From Mesorhizobium tianshanense (GTDB lineage Bacteria > Pseudomonadota > Alphaproteobacteria > Rhizobiales > Rhizobiaceae): a stretch of 64,000 nucleotides of DNA. The notes below the pieces were generated by a model. The model did no database searches. It was not told where the DNA came from and saw only the letters and a list, made by a program, of their open reading frames with translations. Location of the stretch: contig NZ_VLKT01000008.1 in assembly GCF_007830515.1 (NCBI RefSeq), forward strand, positions 116,651-180,650, given 5' to 3'. This document shows, piece by piece, positions 1 through 7,666 of this stretch; within the stretch, counting starts at the first letter, position 1, and every line of letters starts with the position of its first letter. Position numbers and translations under genes: made by a program.

Positions 1-872
1 AGATCGCCGCAGACCGAAACCAGCATGTAGGCCTCGATCGGGTCCATTGCGTAGCGGCCGGCAAGCAGGTCGACCATCTGGGAGACAGCTTCCCTGGCGC
101 CTGTCATCAGGTCCGGTCCGATGCCGGTCGTCACCTCATAGCCCTTGGCGTCGAGATGGCGCGTCACCGGGCCAGGCGTAGTGAAGCGCGGCGTCTTCAG
201 CCGCGCACCTTTGACCAGGTCGAGCGTCAGCACGACGTCCATCGGGCTTTCGATCGCCGTGCCGCACACCTCGCCGTCGCCCTGCGCGGCATGCGTGTCG
301 CCGACCGAAAACAGCGCACCCGCCACCTCCACCGGCAGATAGAGCGTGGTGCCGGCCGAGAGATCGCGGATGTCGAGATTGCCGCCGACGCGCCTTGGCG
401 GCACCACCGAGTGGAGGCCCATTTCAGCCGGCGCATTGCCGATGGTGCCGGCAAAGGGTTTCAGCGGCACGCGGGCCTGCCTGCCGAACAGCGCCGGCTC
501 GAGGGAGGTGGCGTCGTATGTCCAGATGTTCAGCGCCGGTTCCGGGAAGTCGTCGGCAAGCAGGCCGAACCCGGGTATGTTCGCCGTCCAGCCGAAGCCG
601 GACGGCTTGAACATCTCGATCGTCACCTTCAGCGCGTCGCCCGGCTCGGCGCCCTCGACGAAGATCGGCCCGGTCACCGGGTTGATCCTGTCGAAGTCGA
701 GCTTGGCGATATCGGCAACGGTGCTGTCGGCCTGCAGTTGGCCGCCGGACGAATCGAGGCATTGGAACTCGATCGTCGAACCGGGCGCCACCCGCTCGGC
801 CGGGACAAAGGAATTGTCCCAGCCGAAATGGTGATGGCGACCGTGGATGGTGTAGTCGCAATTATTGCACAT
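1..872 (-). CDS. acetamidase/formamidase family protein (C-terminus beyond window)
   Basis: Reading leftwards from an ATG at 872 the frame stays open to base 1, about 290 codons, so the C-terminus is missing. Early residues TIHGRHHHFGWDNSF, the middle signature GDTHAAQGDGEVCGTAIE and the stretch AMDPIEAYMLVSVCGDL at the edge are typical of the FmdA/AmdA family, which hydrolyses formamide or acetamide to ammonia and the acid in the cytoplasm. The start codon lies 11 bp inside the end of the upstream binding-protein gene, so translation is probably coupled. It is the last visible gene of an operon that begins with an amide sensor and antiterminator, which supports short amides as substrate. Family assignment is firm; the exact amide is inferred. 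Confidence 0.9.
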   Translation of the reverse strand, partial: MCNNCDYTIHGRHHHFGWDNSFVPAERVAPGSTIEFQCLDSSGGQLQADSTVADIAKLDFDRINPVTGPIFVEGAEPGDALKVTIEMFKPSGFGWTANIPGFGLLADDFPEPALNIWTYDATSLEPALFGRQARVPLKPFAGTIGNAPAEMGLHSVVPPRRVGGNLDIRDLSAGTTLYLPVEVAGALFSVGDTHAAQGDGEVCGTAIESPMDVVLTLDLVKGARLKTPRFTTPGPVTRHLDAKGYEVTTGIGPDLMTGAREAVSQMVDLLAGRYAMDPIEAYMLVSVCGD

Positions 873-2505
873 CGGTCACATACACATTGTCGTAGTTGAT
901 CGGGATATGGACGGGGTCGACGTAGAGATTGTCGGCGCCGCCCATCCGGGCCGATTTCATGGTGAAGCGCTGCTCGTTGAAGACCGGTGCCCAGGGCGCG
1001 TCTTCCATGATCTTGCCGTAGATCGCGCTCCACATCTTGGCACGTTCGCCTGATTTGGCCGGATCGACGACCGAGTCGGCCTCCGCCGCCTTGGCATCGA
1101 GATCCTTGTTGCAGTACCACGACCAGTTCCAGCCGCCCGGAACCGCGCCGGCGCAACCGAGGATCGGCCCGTAGAAGTTCGACGGATCGGGGAAATCGGC
1201 GATCCAGGCCATGCCGCCGGACCAGATCATCGGCGCGCCCGCCTTGTCGCCGCCGGCTGCGATGACGTTGGCTTGCGCGAGCGACTGGATGCTGGCCTTG
1301 ATGCCGACCGCCGCCAGATCCTGCTGGATCGCCTGCGCGATGCGCGGGTTGGGATCGGTGTTCATGGCGAACAGCTGCGTGTCGAAACCATCGGGATGAC
1401 CGGCCTCGGCAAGCAAAGCCTTAGCCTTGGCCACGTCATACGGATAGCCCTTGAATTCCTTGTCGTAGCCGGGCATCGACGGCGGCAACGGCTGGTTGGC
1501 CGGCACCGCACGGTTGTTGATCAGCTGGACGACACGGTCCTTGTTGATCGCCATGTTGACCGCTTGCCGCACCTTCACATTGTCGAAGGGCGCCATGGTG
1601 GTGTTCATGGTTATGTAGCCGGTGTGCAACTGGCCGCCCTCGACGACGCGGGCCTTCTGCTCGGGATCGGCCATCACCTCCTGGAACTTGGCCGGCGGAA
1701 TGCCGTCGCCGGGAATGTCGATCTCGCCCTTCTGCAGCCGCAGCAGCGCCACGATCGGCTCCTGGCCGATCTCGAAGCTGACCTTGTCGAGATGCGGCAA
1801 GCCCTTGTGCCAGTAGTCCGGGTTGCGCTCGAAGACGACGCGCTGGCCGAGCGTCCATTCGGCGAGCTTGAAAGCCCCGGTGCCGACCGGATGCTTGCCG
1901 AAGTCCGCGCCGTATTTCTCGACCTCCTCCTTTGGCACGACATGCGCGAAGTTGATGGCCATGACATGCAGGAAGGTGGCGTCGGGCCGGGTCAGTTCGA
2001 ACTTGATGGTGTAGGGATCGACGACGGTGACACCCGCCAGGCCTTCCGCCTTGCCGGCAGCGACGTCGTCATAGCCCTTGATCGAGCCGAAGAAGCCGGC
2101 GCCGGGGCTCTGCGTCTTCGGATTGGTGACGCGGTCGAGCGAATATTTCACGTCGTCGGCGGTCATCTCGCGGCCATTGTGGAACTTCACCCCGTGGCGC
2201 AGCTTGAATGTGAAGGCCTTGCCGTCAGGGGCGATCTCGTAGCTCTCGGCGAGGTCGGGCCGCAGATTGGTGGTGCCCGGCTCGTAGTCCATCAGTCCGT
2301 CGAACAGGCTCTTGATCATCGACCAGTTCTGCCAGTCGTAGCCGATGGCCGGATCGAGCGTGGCGACGTCGTCCTTGTAGGTGATGGTGATCGCGCCGCC
2401 CTGCTTGGCGTTCGGATCGACGGCGTCTTCGGCGCGTACGCTTGTCATGCCGAGCATCAGCGCAAGCGCCGACACGGCCACGGTGGAGGTCAAGAATTTC
2501 TTCAT
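862..2505 (-). CDS. ABC transporter substrate-binding protein, peptide/SBP_bac_5 type
   Basis: A 547-residue periplasmic solute-binding protein of the DppA/OppA family. The chosen ATG at 2505 follows an AGGGAA ribosome site and gives a clean signal peptide (MKKFLTSTVAVSALALMLG, cleaved near VRA-ED); the frame extends further upstream, but that part runs into the permease gene and lacks family similarity. The mature part has the family's early pattern ATLDPAIGYDWQN and later GRPMTADDVKYS-like segment (here GREMTADDVKYSLDRV). It lies 43 bp after the permease gene and overlaps the acetamidase start by 11 bp. The operon context suggests it captures amides or small amide-containing compounds rather than peptides, but that is inference. 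Confidence 0.9.
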   Translation of the reverse strand: MKKFLTSTVAVSALALMLGMTSVRAEDAVDPNAKQGGAITITYKDDVATLDPAIGYDWQNWSMIKSLFDGLMDYEPGTTNLRPDLAESYEIAPDGKAFTFKLRHGVKFHNGREMTADDVKYSLDRVTNPKTQSPGAGFFGSIKGYDDVAAGKAEGLAGVTVVDPYTIKFELTRPDATFLHVMAINFAHVVPKEEVEKYGADFGKHPVGTGAFKLAEWTLGQRVVFERNPDYWHKGLPHLDKVSFEIGQEPIVALLRLQKGEIDIPGDGIPPAKFQEVMADPEQKARVVEGGQLHTGYITMNTTMAPFDNVKVRQAVNMAINKDRVVQLINNRAVPANQPLPPSMPGYDKEFKGYPYDVAKAKALLAEAGHPDGFDTQLFAMNTDPNPRIAQAIQQDLAAVGIKASIQSLAQANVIAAGGDKAGAPMIWSGGMAWIADFPDPSNFYGPILGCAGAVPGGWNWSWYCNKDLDAKAAEADSVVDPAKSGERAKMWSAIYGKIMEDAPWAPVFNEQRFTMKSARMGGADNLYVDPVHIPINYDNVYVTDVQ

Positions 2506-2548
2506 CTCATGTTCCCTTTCTCTGGTTGTTGCCGGTCTTTTTTGGTTT

Positions 2549-3469
2549 TCATCTGAGCTTGATGCGCGGGTCGATGAACGGTGCGACGGTGTCGGCCAGG
2601 AGATTGCCGAGTACGATGGCGAAGGCCGAAACCAGGGTGACGCCCATGATGATCGGAATGTCGACGCGCTGGATTGCCTGCCAGGCAAGCTGGCCGATGC
2701 CGGGCCAGCCGAACACGCTTTCGACCACCACGATGCCGCCCATGAAGATGCCGATGTCGATGCCGATCATGGCGACGACCGGCAGGATGGCGTTGGGCAG
2801 TGCGTGGCGGAAGATGATGGCGCCGCGCGCAAGGCCCTTGGCGCGGGCGGTCCGCATATAGTCCTGGCGCAGCACGTCGATCATCGACGAGCGCATCATG
2901 CGCGCGTACCAGCCGGCGCCGAGTATCCCCATGGTCAGCGAGGGCAGCACCAAATGGCGCCAGGTGCCGTAGCCGCCGATCGGAAACCAGCCGAGCCGCA
3001 CGGCGAATACATAGAGGAGCAGCAGGCCGACGACGAATTGCGGCGCCGAGACGCCGACGAAGGATGCGACCATCAGCGTCTGGTCGGTGGCGGTGCCGCG
3101 CCTGACGGCGGCAAGCAGGCCCATCGTCAGGCCGATCGTCAATTCGCAAAGGATGGCGCCGACCATCAAAAGCAGGCTTGCCGGCAGCCGCGAGACGATG
3201 AGCTCCGTGACTTCGGAACGCTGGATGTAGGAGCGTCCGAGATCGCCGCTGAGCAGGCTGGTCAGATAGTGCCAGTACTGGATGGCGAAGGGCTGATCGA
3301 GGCCGAGCTGCCGGCGGATGTTCTCGACCGTCTCGGGCGTGGCGCTGCGGCCAGCGATCTGGCGGACGGGGTCGGCCGGCAGCAAGTAGAGCAGCGCAAA
3401 GGTGATCAGCGAGACGCCGAGCAGGATGAGCACGGACTGGATGACCCGGCGGCCGAGATAGGCGATCAT
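2549..3469 (-). CDS. ABC transporter permease, DppB type
   Basis: A 306-residue inner-membrane permease of the DppB/OppB family. The ATG at 3469 gives the usual start MIAYLGRRVIQSVLILLGVS with an immediate first membrane helix, followed by the LLPADPVRQ segment and a long periplasmic loop. The EAA coupling loop reads RHALPNAILPVV near the C-terminal third. The longer upstream frame is a shadow of dppC-type coding sequence. The start overlaps the stop of the other permease by 4 bp (ATGA), so the two are co-translated. It should pair with the neighbouring DppC-type permease; no ATPase gene of this transporter is seen inside the window, so it may lie beyond the left edge downstream of the acetamidase. 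Confidence 0.92.
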   Translation of the reverse strand: MIAYLGRRVIQSVLILLGVSLITFALLYLLPADPVRQIAGRSATPETVENIRRQLGLDQPFAIQYWHYLTSLLSGDLGRSYIQRSEVTELIVSRLPASLLLMVGAILCELTIGLTMGLLAAVRRGTATDQTLMVASFVGVSAPQFVVGLLLLYVFAVRLGWFPIGGYGTWRHLVLPSLTMGILGAGWYARMMRSSMIDVLRQDYMRTARAKGLARGAIIFRHALPNAILPVVAMIGIDIGIFMGGIVVVESVFGWPGIGQLAWQAIQRVDIPIIMGVTLVSAFAIVLGNLLADTVAPFIDPRIKLR

Positions 3470-4374
3470 GCCCGGCCCCTTTGCGTCGGATCGAGGATGT
3501 CGCGCAGCGCATCGCCGATGAGATTGAAGGCCAGCGCCAGCGCCAAGATCGCCGCACCCGGAAAGAAGACCAGCCAGGGCGCCGCCTGGAAATAGGTCTG
3601 GTTCTCGAAAATAATGTTGCCCCAGGAGGCGGTCGGCGGCTGCACGCCGATGCCGAGATAGCTGAGCGTTGCTTCGAGCAGCACGGTGGTCGAGATGCCG
3701 AGCGTGCCCCAGACGATGATCGTCGGCAGCAGATGCGGCAGGATATGGCGAGACAGGATGCGTGGCGCGCTTGCCCCGATGGTACGCTCGGCGTCGATGA
3801 ACTCGCGCTCGGCGAGTGAGCTGGTCTCGGTGTAGATGACCCGTGCGGTCTGCACCCAGTTGACCAGTGCGATCACCATGGCGACGATCCACAGGCTCGG
3901 CTGGAGCACCGCCGCCAGGCAGATGGCGAGCAGCAGCGCCGGAAAGGCCATCATCAGATCGGTGAAACGCATCAGCGTACCGCCGATCCAGCCGCGGAAA
4001 TAGCCGGCGGTGACGCCGACCAGCGTGCCGATCAAAAGCGCCACGCCGTTGGCGACGATGCCAATGATCAGCGAGGTGCGCGCGCCGAAAAGGATGCGGG
4101 TCAGCAGATCGCGGCCGAGCAGGTCGGTGCCCAGCCAGAAGCTGGCATTCGGCGGCAAGGGCGCGCCTTCAAGCGTCAGCCCGTCGAACATCTGCTCGTT
4201 CGGATCGTAGCCCGTCAGCCACGGCGCCAAGATCGCGCCGGCCACGACGATGGCGATGATGACCAGGCCGAGCAGCGCCAGAGGGCGTTTTACCAGCCGC
4301 CGCCAGACACCGGTGCGTGGCTTGATCGGCATGCGCCCCGTTGCCAGAAGGTCAGGCGCGATGGGATTGGTCAT
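3466..4374 (-). CDS. ABC transporter permease, DppC type
   Basis: A 302-residue permease of the DppC/OppC family. It has the family's N-terminal cytoplasmic tail (KRPLALLGLVIIAI begins the first helix), the conserved FWLGTDLLGRDLLTRILFGAR segment split over two motifs (LGTDLLGRD and RILFGARTSL), and an EAA loop with the core RHILPHLLPTI. It overlaps the upstream amiR-like gene by 23 bp and the downstream DppB-type gene by 4 bp, which indicates a tightly packed operon. Substrate specificity cannot be read from the permease; short amides are suggested by the sensor upstream and the amidase downstream. Confidence 0.92.
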   Translation of the reverse strand: MTNPIAPDLLATGRMPIKPRTGVWRRLVKRPLALLGLVIIAIVVAGAILAPWLTGYDPNEQMFDGLTLEGAPLPPNASFWLGTDLLGRDLLTRILFGARTSLIIGIVANGVALLIGTLVGVTAGYFRGWIGGTLMRFTDLMMAFPALLLAICLAAVLQPSLWIVAMVIALVNWVQTARVIYTETSSLAEREFIDAERTIGASAPRILSRHILPHLLPTIIVWGTLGISTTVLLEATLSYLGIGVQPPTASWGNIIFENQTYFQAAPWLVFFPGAAILALALAFNLIGDALRDILDPTQRGRA

Positions 4375-4951
4375 CGCCGCCTTCTTCCGTCATCGCCACG
4401 ATCCGGCGCGCGGCCTCCTCGACGCTGATCTGCCAGCTCATCGCCAGCGACCGGAGCTGCGCATAGGCGCGGCCGTCCCCGGCGCCTTTCGACAAGGCCT
4501 CCACCGCGCGCACGATGGTCTGGCGCTCCGCGACGCGCAGGCGAAGCGACGATATCTCGCTTGCCAGAAGCTTGCGCGCCTCGAAACTTTGCCGCGCGAT
4601 CAACAGGGCGCTGTAGACGCCGGCATTGCCGACCGGCTTCAGCAACTGGGCGTCGGCCTTGTGCGACAGCGCCCATTCGATGCGGCCTGGCGCTTCGGAA
4701 CCGATCAGCGCGACCAGCGGCATCGGCGCCTCGCCCGGCGTCCAGGGGAATTGTTCGTCGAAGCCGAGATCGGCATCGAAGAAGACGAAATCCGCCGCCA
4801 GCGCCTCGGCCGGCAGCTCCGGCCAGCAGGCGACCGTCTCGAGGCCGATGGCCGACAATTGCCGCGTGATCGCCTGCACCGTCGGATGCGGACGATGCAG
4901 GACAAAGGCCCTGGCGCCGCCGAGATTCGGGATGCGCGGGACCTTGCTCAC
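4352..4951 (-). CDS. amiR: AmiR/NasT-like ANTAR-domain antitermination regulator
   Basis: A 199-residue protein with a degenerate receiver-like N-terminal half (DFVFFDADLGF sits where a receiver has its aspartate strand) and a C-terminal helical ANTAR domain (about residues 130-190, including AYAQLRSLAMSWQISVEEAARRI). ANTAR proteins bind paired RNA hairpins and stop a leader terminator from forming. In Pseudomonas the AmiC-AmiR pair controls the aliphatic amidase this way. Here the GTG start overlaps the TGA of amiC by 4 bp (GTGA), so sensor and regulator are produced together, as in the classic system. It overlaps the next permease gene by 23 bp. A possible target leader lies upstream of amiC. 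Confidence 0.88.
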   Translation of the reverse strand: MSKVPRIPNLGGARAFVLHRPHPTVQAITRQLSAIGLETVACWPELPAEALAADFVFFDADLGFDEQFPWTPGEAPMPLVALIGSEAPGRIEWALSHKADAQLLKPVGNAGVYSALLIARQSFEARKLLASEISSLRLRVAERQTIVRAVEALSKGAGDGRAYAQLRSLAMSWQISVEEAARRIVAMTEEGGDDQSHRA

Positions 4952-6072
4952 GACACCACCCTGAGCCGTGAGCGACCGAACGTCTCGGTCCGGTCATAGC
5001 GGGACAGATAGGGATCCGGCGCGACACCCTTGGTCAGCGTGACGGTCTTGAACGCGGTCCCGTCGATGCGCCCGATCTCAACCGGCAAGGTGGCGTGCTG
5101 GGTTTGCGGGTCGATGGAGATGTCGCCGATCGGCGTTCGAAACGAGGTTCCGGCAAATGCCTGGGGAAGGTCCGTCCATTGTGCGCCGGGATTGCGGGCG
5201 AGGACATCGGCAAGCGTCCGCACCGAGGCATAGGCCGCCGCCTCGAAGGACGAGGCAGGCATGACGGAGGGCGCCGAACCGCCCGGGCGATCCGCCGAGA
5301 TATCGTGAAAGTACGGCCCGACGGAAAGGTGGCCATTGCCCGCATCATTAAGCGCCGGCAACTCGCATTCGGTGAGATTGCAGGACAGGATCGGGCAGCG
5401 CTCCGGCCTGAAATGCGGGTCGCGCCCAGCGAGTTCGGCATAGGCCTCGATGAAGGCATAGGACGAGGAGCCGATCAGGTTGTTCAGGATGAAATCCGGT
5501 CGGGTGGCCTGGATCTCGGCGATCAGCCTGGAGACATCGACCTCGCCGAGCGGCAGATAGCGTTCGCCCAAAACCTTACCGCCGGCGTCGGCGATCAGAT
5601 CGCGGGCGACACGGTTGGTCTCCCAGCCCCAGATGTAGTTCGAGCCGAGCAGGAAGCCGTTGGCGCCGAAGCGCGGCACGACATAGGCCAGCAGCGGGAC
5701 GAGATGCTGGTTTGGGCAAGCGTGCATGTAGACGATATGCTCGTTCGCTTCGAAGCCCTCATAGGGGCAGGCGTACCAGAGCGTGCCGCCGGCGCGCTCG
5801 AGGATCGGAATGACCTCCTTGCGGCTCCACGACGTGATGCAGCCAATGATGTGGCGCGCGCCGCTGTTGGCGAGAATGTCGGCGCAGCCAGTCGCATAGC
5901 CGTCGATGTTGCCTTGCGGGTCGCGCTCCACCGGAACGAATTCGATCGGGATGGCGGGATCGGTGTTGACATCGGCGATGGCCGTCATCGCACCCGAACG
6001 GCAGGATTCGGACAGCAGGCGGTAGTTGCCCGACCGCGAGTAAAGGATGCCGATTTCGATACGCCGTCCCAA
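4948..6072 (-). CDS. amiC: AmiC-like amide-binding sensor protein
   Basis: A protein of about 374 residues with the type I periplasmic-binding fold of the AmiC/urea/branched-chain amino-acid group (IEIGILYSRSGNYRLLSES near the start, then SWSRKEVIPILE, YEGFEANEHIVYMH, and GSNYIWGWETNR). There is no signal peptide, fitting a cytoplasmic sensor that holds AmiR inactive until an amide binds. I chose a TTG start at 6072 because GGGG sits 5-10 bases upstream and the fold begins right after it; a longer version reading from 6201 would translate through the terminator-like hairpin and has no family match. Its end overlaps amiR by 4 bp. First gene of the amide operon. Confidence 0.85.
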   Translation of the reverse strand: MGRRIEIGILYSRSGNYRLLSESCRSGAMTAIADVNTDPAIPIEFVPVERDPQGNIDGYATGCADILANSGARHIIGCITSWSRKEVIPILERAGGTLWYACPYEGFEANEHIVYMHACPNQHLVPLLAYVVPRFGANGFLLGSNYIWGWETNRVARDLIADAGGKVLGERYLPLGEVDVSRLIAEIQATRPDFILNNLIGSSSYAFIEAYAELAGRDPHFRPERCPILSCNLTECELPALNDAGNGHLSVGPYFHDISADRPGGSAPSVMPASSFEAAAYASVRTLADVLARNPGAQWTDLPQAFAGTSFRTPIGDISIDPQTQHATLPVEIGRIDGTAFKTVTLTKGVAPDPYLSRYDRTETFGRSRLRVVS

Positions 6073-6082
6073 GCAAATCCCC

Positions 6083-6136
6083 AAAATAACAATGCCCCGC
6101 AGCCGCCGCCGCGGAAGGCGAGGCATACGAGGCATT
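6083..6136 (-). terminator. terminator-like leader hairpin upstream of amiC (possible AmiR target)
   Basis: On the minus strand AATGCCTCG (6136-6128) pairs with CGGGGCATT (6099-6091), a nine-pair stem with one G-U, enclosing a GC-rich inner segment that can fold further. It is followed at once by GTTATTTT (6090-6083), then the GGGG ribosome site of amiC. A hairpin plus U-rich run between promoter and the first gene of an operon that encodes an ANTAR antiterminator is what attenuation would need. I could not recognise the paired hexaloops of a standard ANTAR target with certainty. Confidence 0.45.
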
Positions 6137-6170
6137 TTTGCCGCCCGGCGGTCAGAGCCGGTATTTCCCC

Positions 6171-6201
6171 AATAGCGTATTCGGTACGGCGGGTCAGTCA
6201 A
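6171..6201 (-). promoter_or_regulatory. candidate promoter of the amide operon
   Basis: TTGACT on the minus strand (6201-6196) is followed after 16-18 bases by TACGCT/CGCTAT (6179-6172). This would start transcription just before the leader hairpin. The -10 match is weak, so this is a suggestion from spacing and position only. The remaining stretch from 6202 to 6379 holds nothing I recognise. Confidence 0.35.
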
Positions 6202-6379
6202 GCGGGAAAAGTGAGGGCCGGGAAAGTGACTGCTTGCGTCTGGTTGCGCGAGGGGTCTCGCAGAGAATTCGTCCTATCCGGAAAGGCCTTCCCGGCCTGC
6301 GCGATTCACTCCGCAGGCATCCCACGCGGCGCTTCGGCTGAGTGGCGTCGGTCAAGCTCGAGGGCAGGCTTCTAGTCGA

Positions 6380-7156
6380 CTAGCTGCCGTAGACGTCGAA
6401 GGCAAAATACTTGTCGTTGATTTCCTTGTATTTGCCGTTGGCGCGCAGCGCGTCGATCGCAGCATCGAGCTTGTCGGCCAGTTCCTTGTTGCCCTTCTGC
6501 AGGGCGATGCCGACGCCAGGGCCATGGATGGCCGGGTCGGGAGCCAGGGTGCCGAGCAATTTGCAGCAAGCGCCCTCGGGCTTCTTCAGCCATTCGGTCA
6601 GCAGGATGGAGCCGTCCATCACTGCGTCGAGGCGACCGTTGACCATGTCGGTGCGGGCGTCGTCGCCGGTCGGATAGGGCTTGATGGTCGAGCCGCTATA
6701 TTTCTGCTCGGCGAAATTCTGATGGATCGTGGCGCTTTGTACGCCAAGCGCCTTGCCTTTCAGGTCCTCGGGCGAAGTGCCGGCGACAGTCGAATCCTTC
6801 GGCACCGCGATGGCCGGCGGCGTCTGGTAGTATTTGTGCGTGAAGTCGACCTTCTCGGCCCGTTCCGGCGTGATGGTGATGTTGATGATGGCGTCGAACT
6901 TACCGGCCTGCAGTGCCGGGATCGAGCCGTCGAAATCCTGCACGACGAACTCGCATTCGGTCTTCATCTCGGCGCACAGCGCTCTGCCTAGATCGATGTC
7001 GAACCCGCCCAGCGTGCCGTCGGCATTGGCATAGTTGAAGGGTGGATAGGCGCCTTCGGTGCCAAGCTTGAGTTTCTTGTTCTGGGCAGAGGTAGCGCCG
7101 GTTGCGACAGCCAGGGCGACGGACGCGGCAAGCACGAAACGACCGAAAAGGCGCAT
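6380..7156 (-). CDS. amino-acid ABC transporter substrate-binding protein (Lys/Arg/Orn or His type), orphan
   Basis: A 258-residue SBP_bac_3 family protein. The ATG at 7156 gives MRLFGRFVLAASVALAVATG as signal peptide, cleaved near TSA-QN. The mature protein starts with LKLGTEGAYPPFNYANADG, then GFDIDLGRALCAEM and the DAIINITITPERAEKVDFT motif, all typical of basic or polar amino-acid receptors; two cysteines (EGACCKLL) near residue 200 are less usual. No permease or ATPase gene is adjacent, so it must use components encoded elsewhere or was separated from its operon. It is 129 bp downstream of the small Cys-rich gene on the same strand and could be read from the hyu transcript. Confidence 0.88.
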   Translation of the reverse strand: MRLFGRFVLAASVALAVATGATSAQNKKLKLGTEGAYPPFNYANADGTLGGFDIDLGRALCAEMKTECEFVVQDFDGSIPALQAGKFDAIINITITPERAEKVDFTHKYYQTPPAIAVPKDSTVAGTSPEDLKGKALGVQSATIHQNFAEQKYSGSTIKPYPTGDDARTDMVNGRLDAVMDGSILLTEWLKKPEGACCKLLGTLAPDPAIHGPGVGIALQKGNKELADKLDAAIDALRANGKYKEINDKYFAFDVYGS

Positions 7157-7285
7157 GATCCAAATCTCCGTTGATCCGGGAAGTCTACGGGCTTTTTTGC
7201 CCCCGGCGGAGACGGAAACGACATGCCCTGCGGCGATCACGGCGCATCGGCGAAGGCCCCTGTGCCGCCATGCCGGTGAGACGCA

Positions 7286-7666
7286 TTACTGATCCGGCTT
7301 CTCCACCGCACTCAAGGCCGCCAAACCTTGTTGAGGCGGCTCTCCAGCTTCTAGAAACGCTTGGATCAGCAGCTCATCCTGTGGCCCTCGATAGGGTAAC
7401 GGAATGCCCCTAATCTGGGCCGGCATGTCCCAGTCGAGCGGCCGGTCCTTCGGCGCAAACCACTCGCATCGCCGAACTTCCACCCAATTCCGGCGAATTG
7501 ACAAACAGTTTTCGAGGCCGTCGTCTTCGTAACCGAACTCTACTCCGCAGCAGAAACATATGTCGTGACTGGGTTCTCGGCCGTCCTCGCCCCACGGCAT
7601 ATCGGGAGACTGATCGAGGCCACAGACACGGCATTTGAATTTGTCTCGTTTACTTAATGGGGGCAC
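7286..7666 (-). CDS. small hypothetical protein with two CxxC motifs
   Basis: I do not recognise a function. From a GTG at 7666 the product is 126 residues with C12-x2-C15 (KCRVCG) and C37-x2-C40 (ICFCCG), spaced to bind one zinc ion, and the motifs PWGEDGREPSHDIC and EFGYEDD, which recur in a family of small bacterial proteins of unknown role. The tail is acidic and Pro/Gln-rich. The GTG overlaps the end of hyuB by 17 bp and has AAGGA upstream; a longer start at 7714 is possible but would overlap hyuB by 65 bp. The overlap suggests co-expression with hyuAB, although the family is not known to be tied to hydantoin metabolism. Confidence 0.7.
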   Translation of the reverse strand: MPPLSKRDKFKCRVCGLDQSPDMPWGEDGREPSHDICFCCGVEFGYEDDGLENCLSIRRNWVEVRRCEWFAPKDRPLDWDMPAQIRGIPLPYRGPQDELLIQAFLEAGEPPQQGLAALSAVEKPDQ

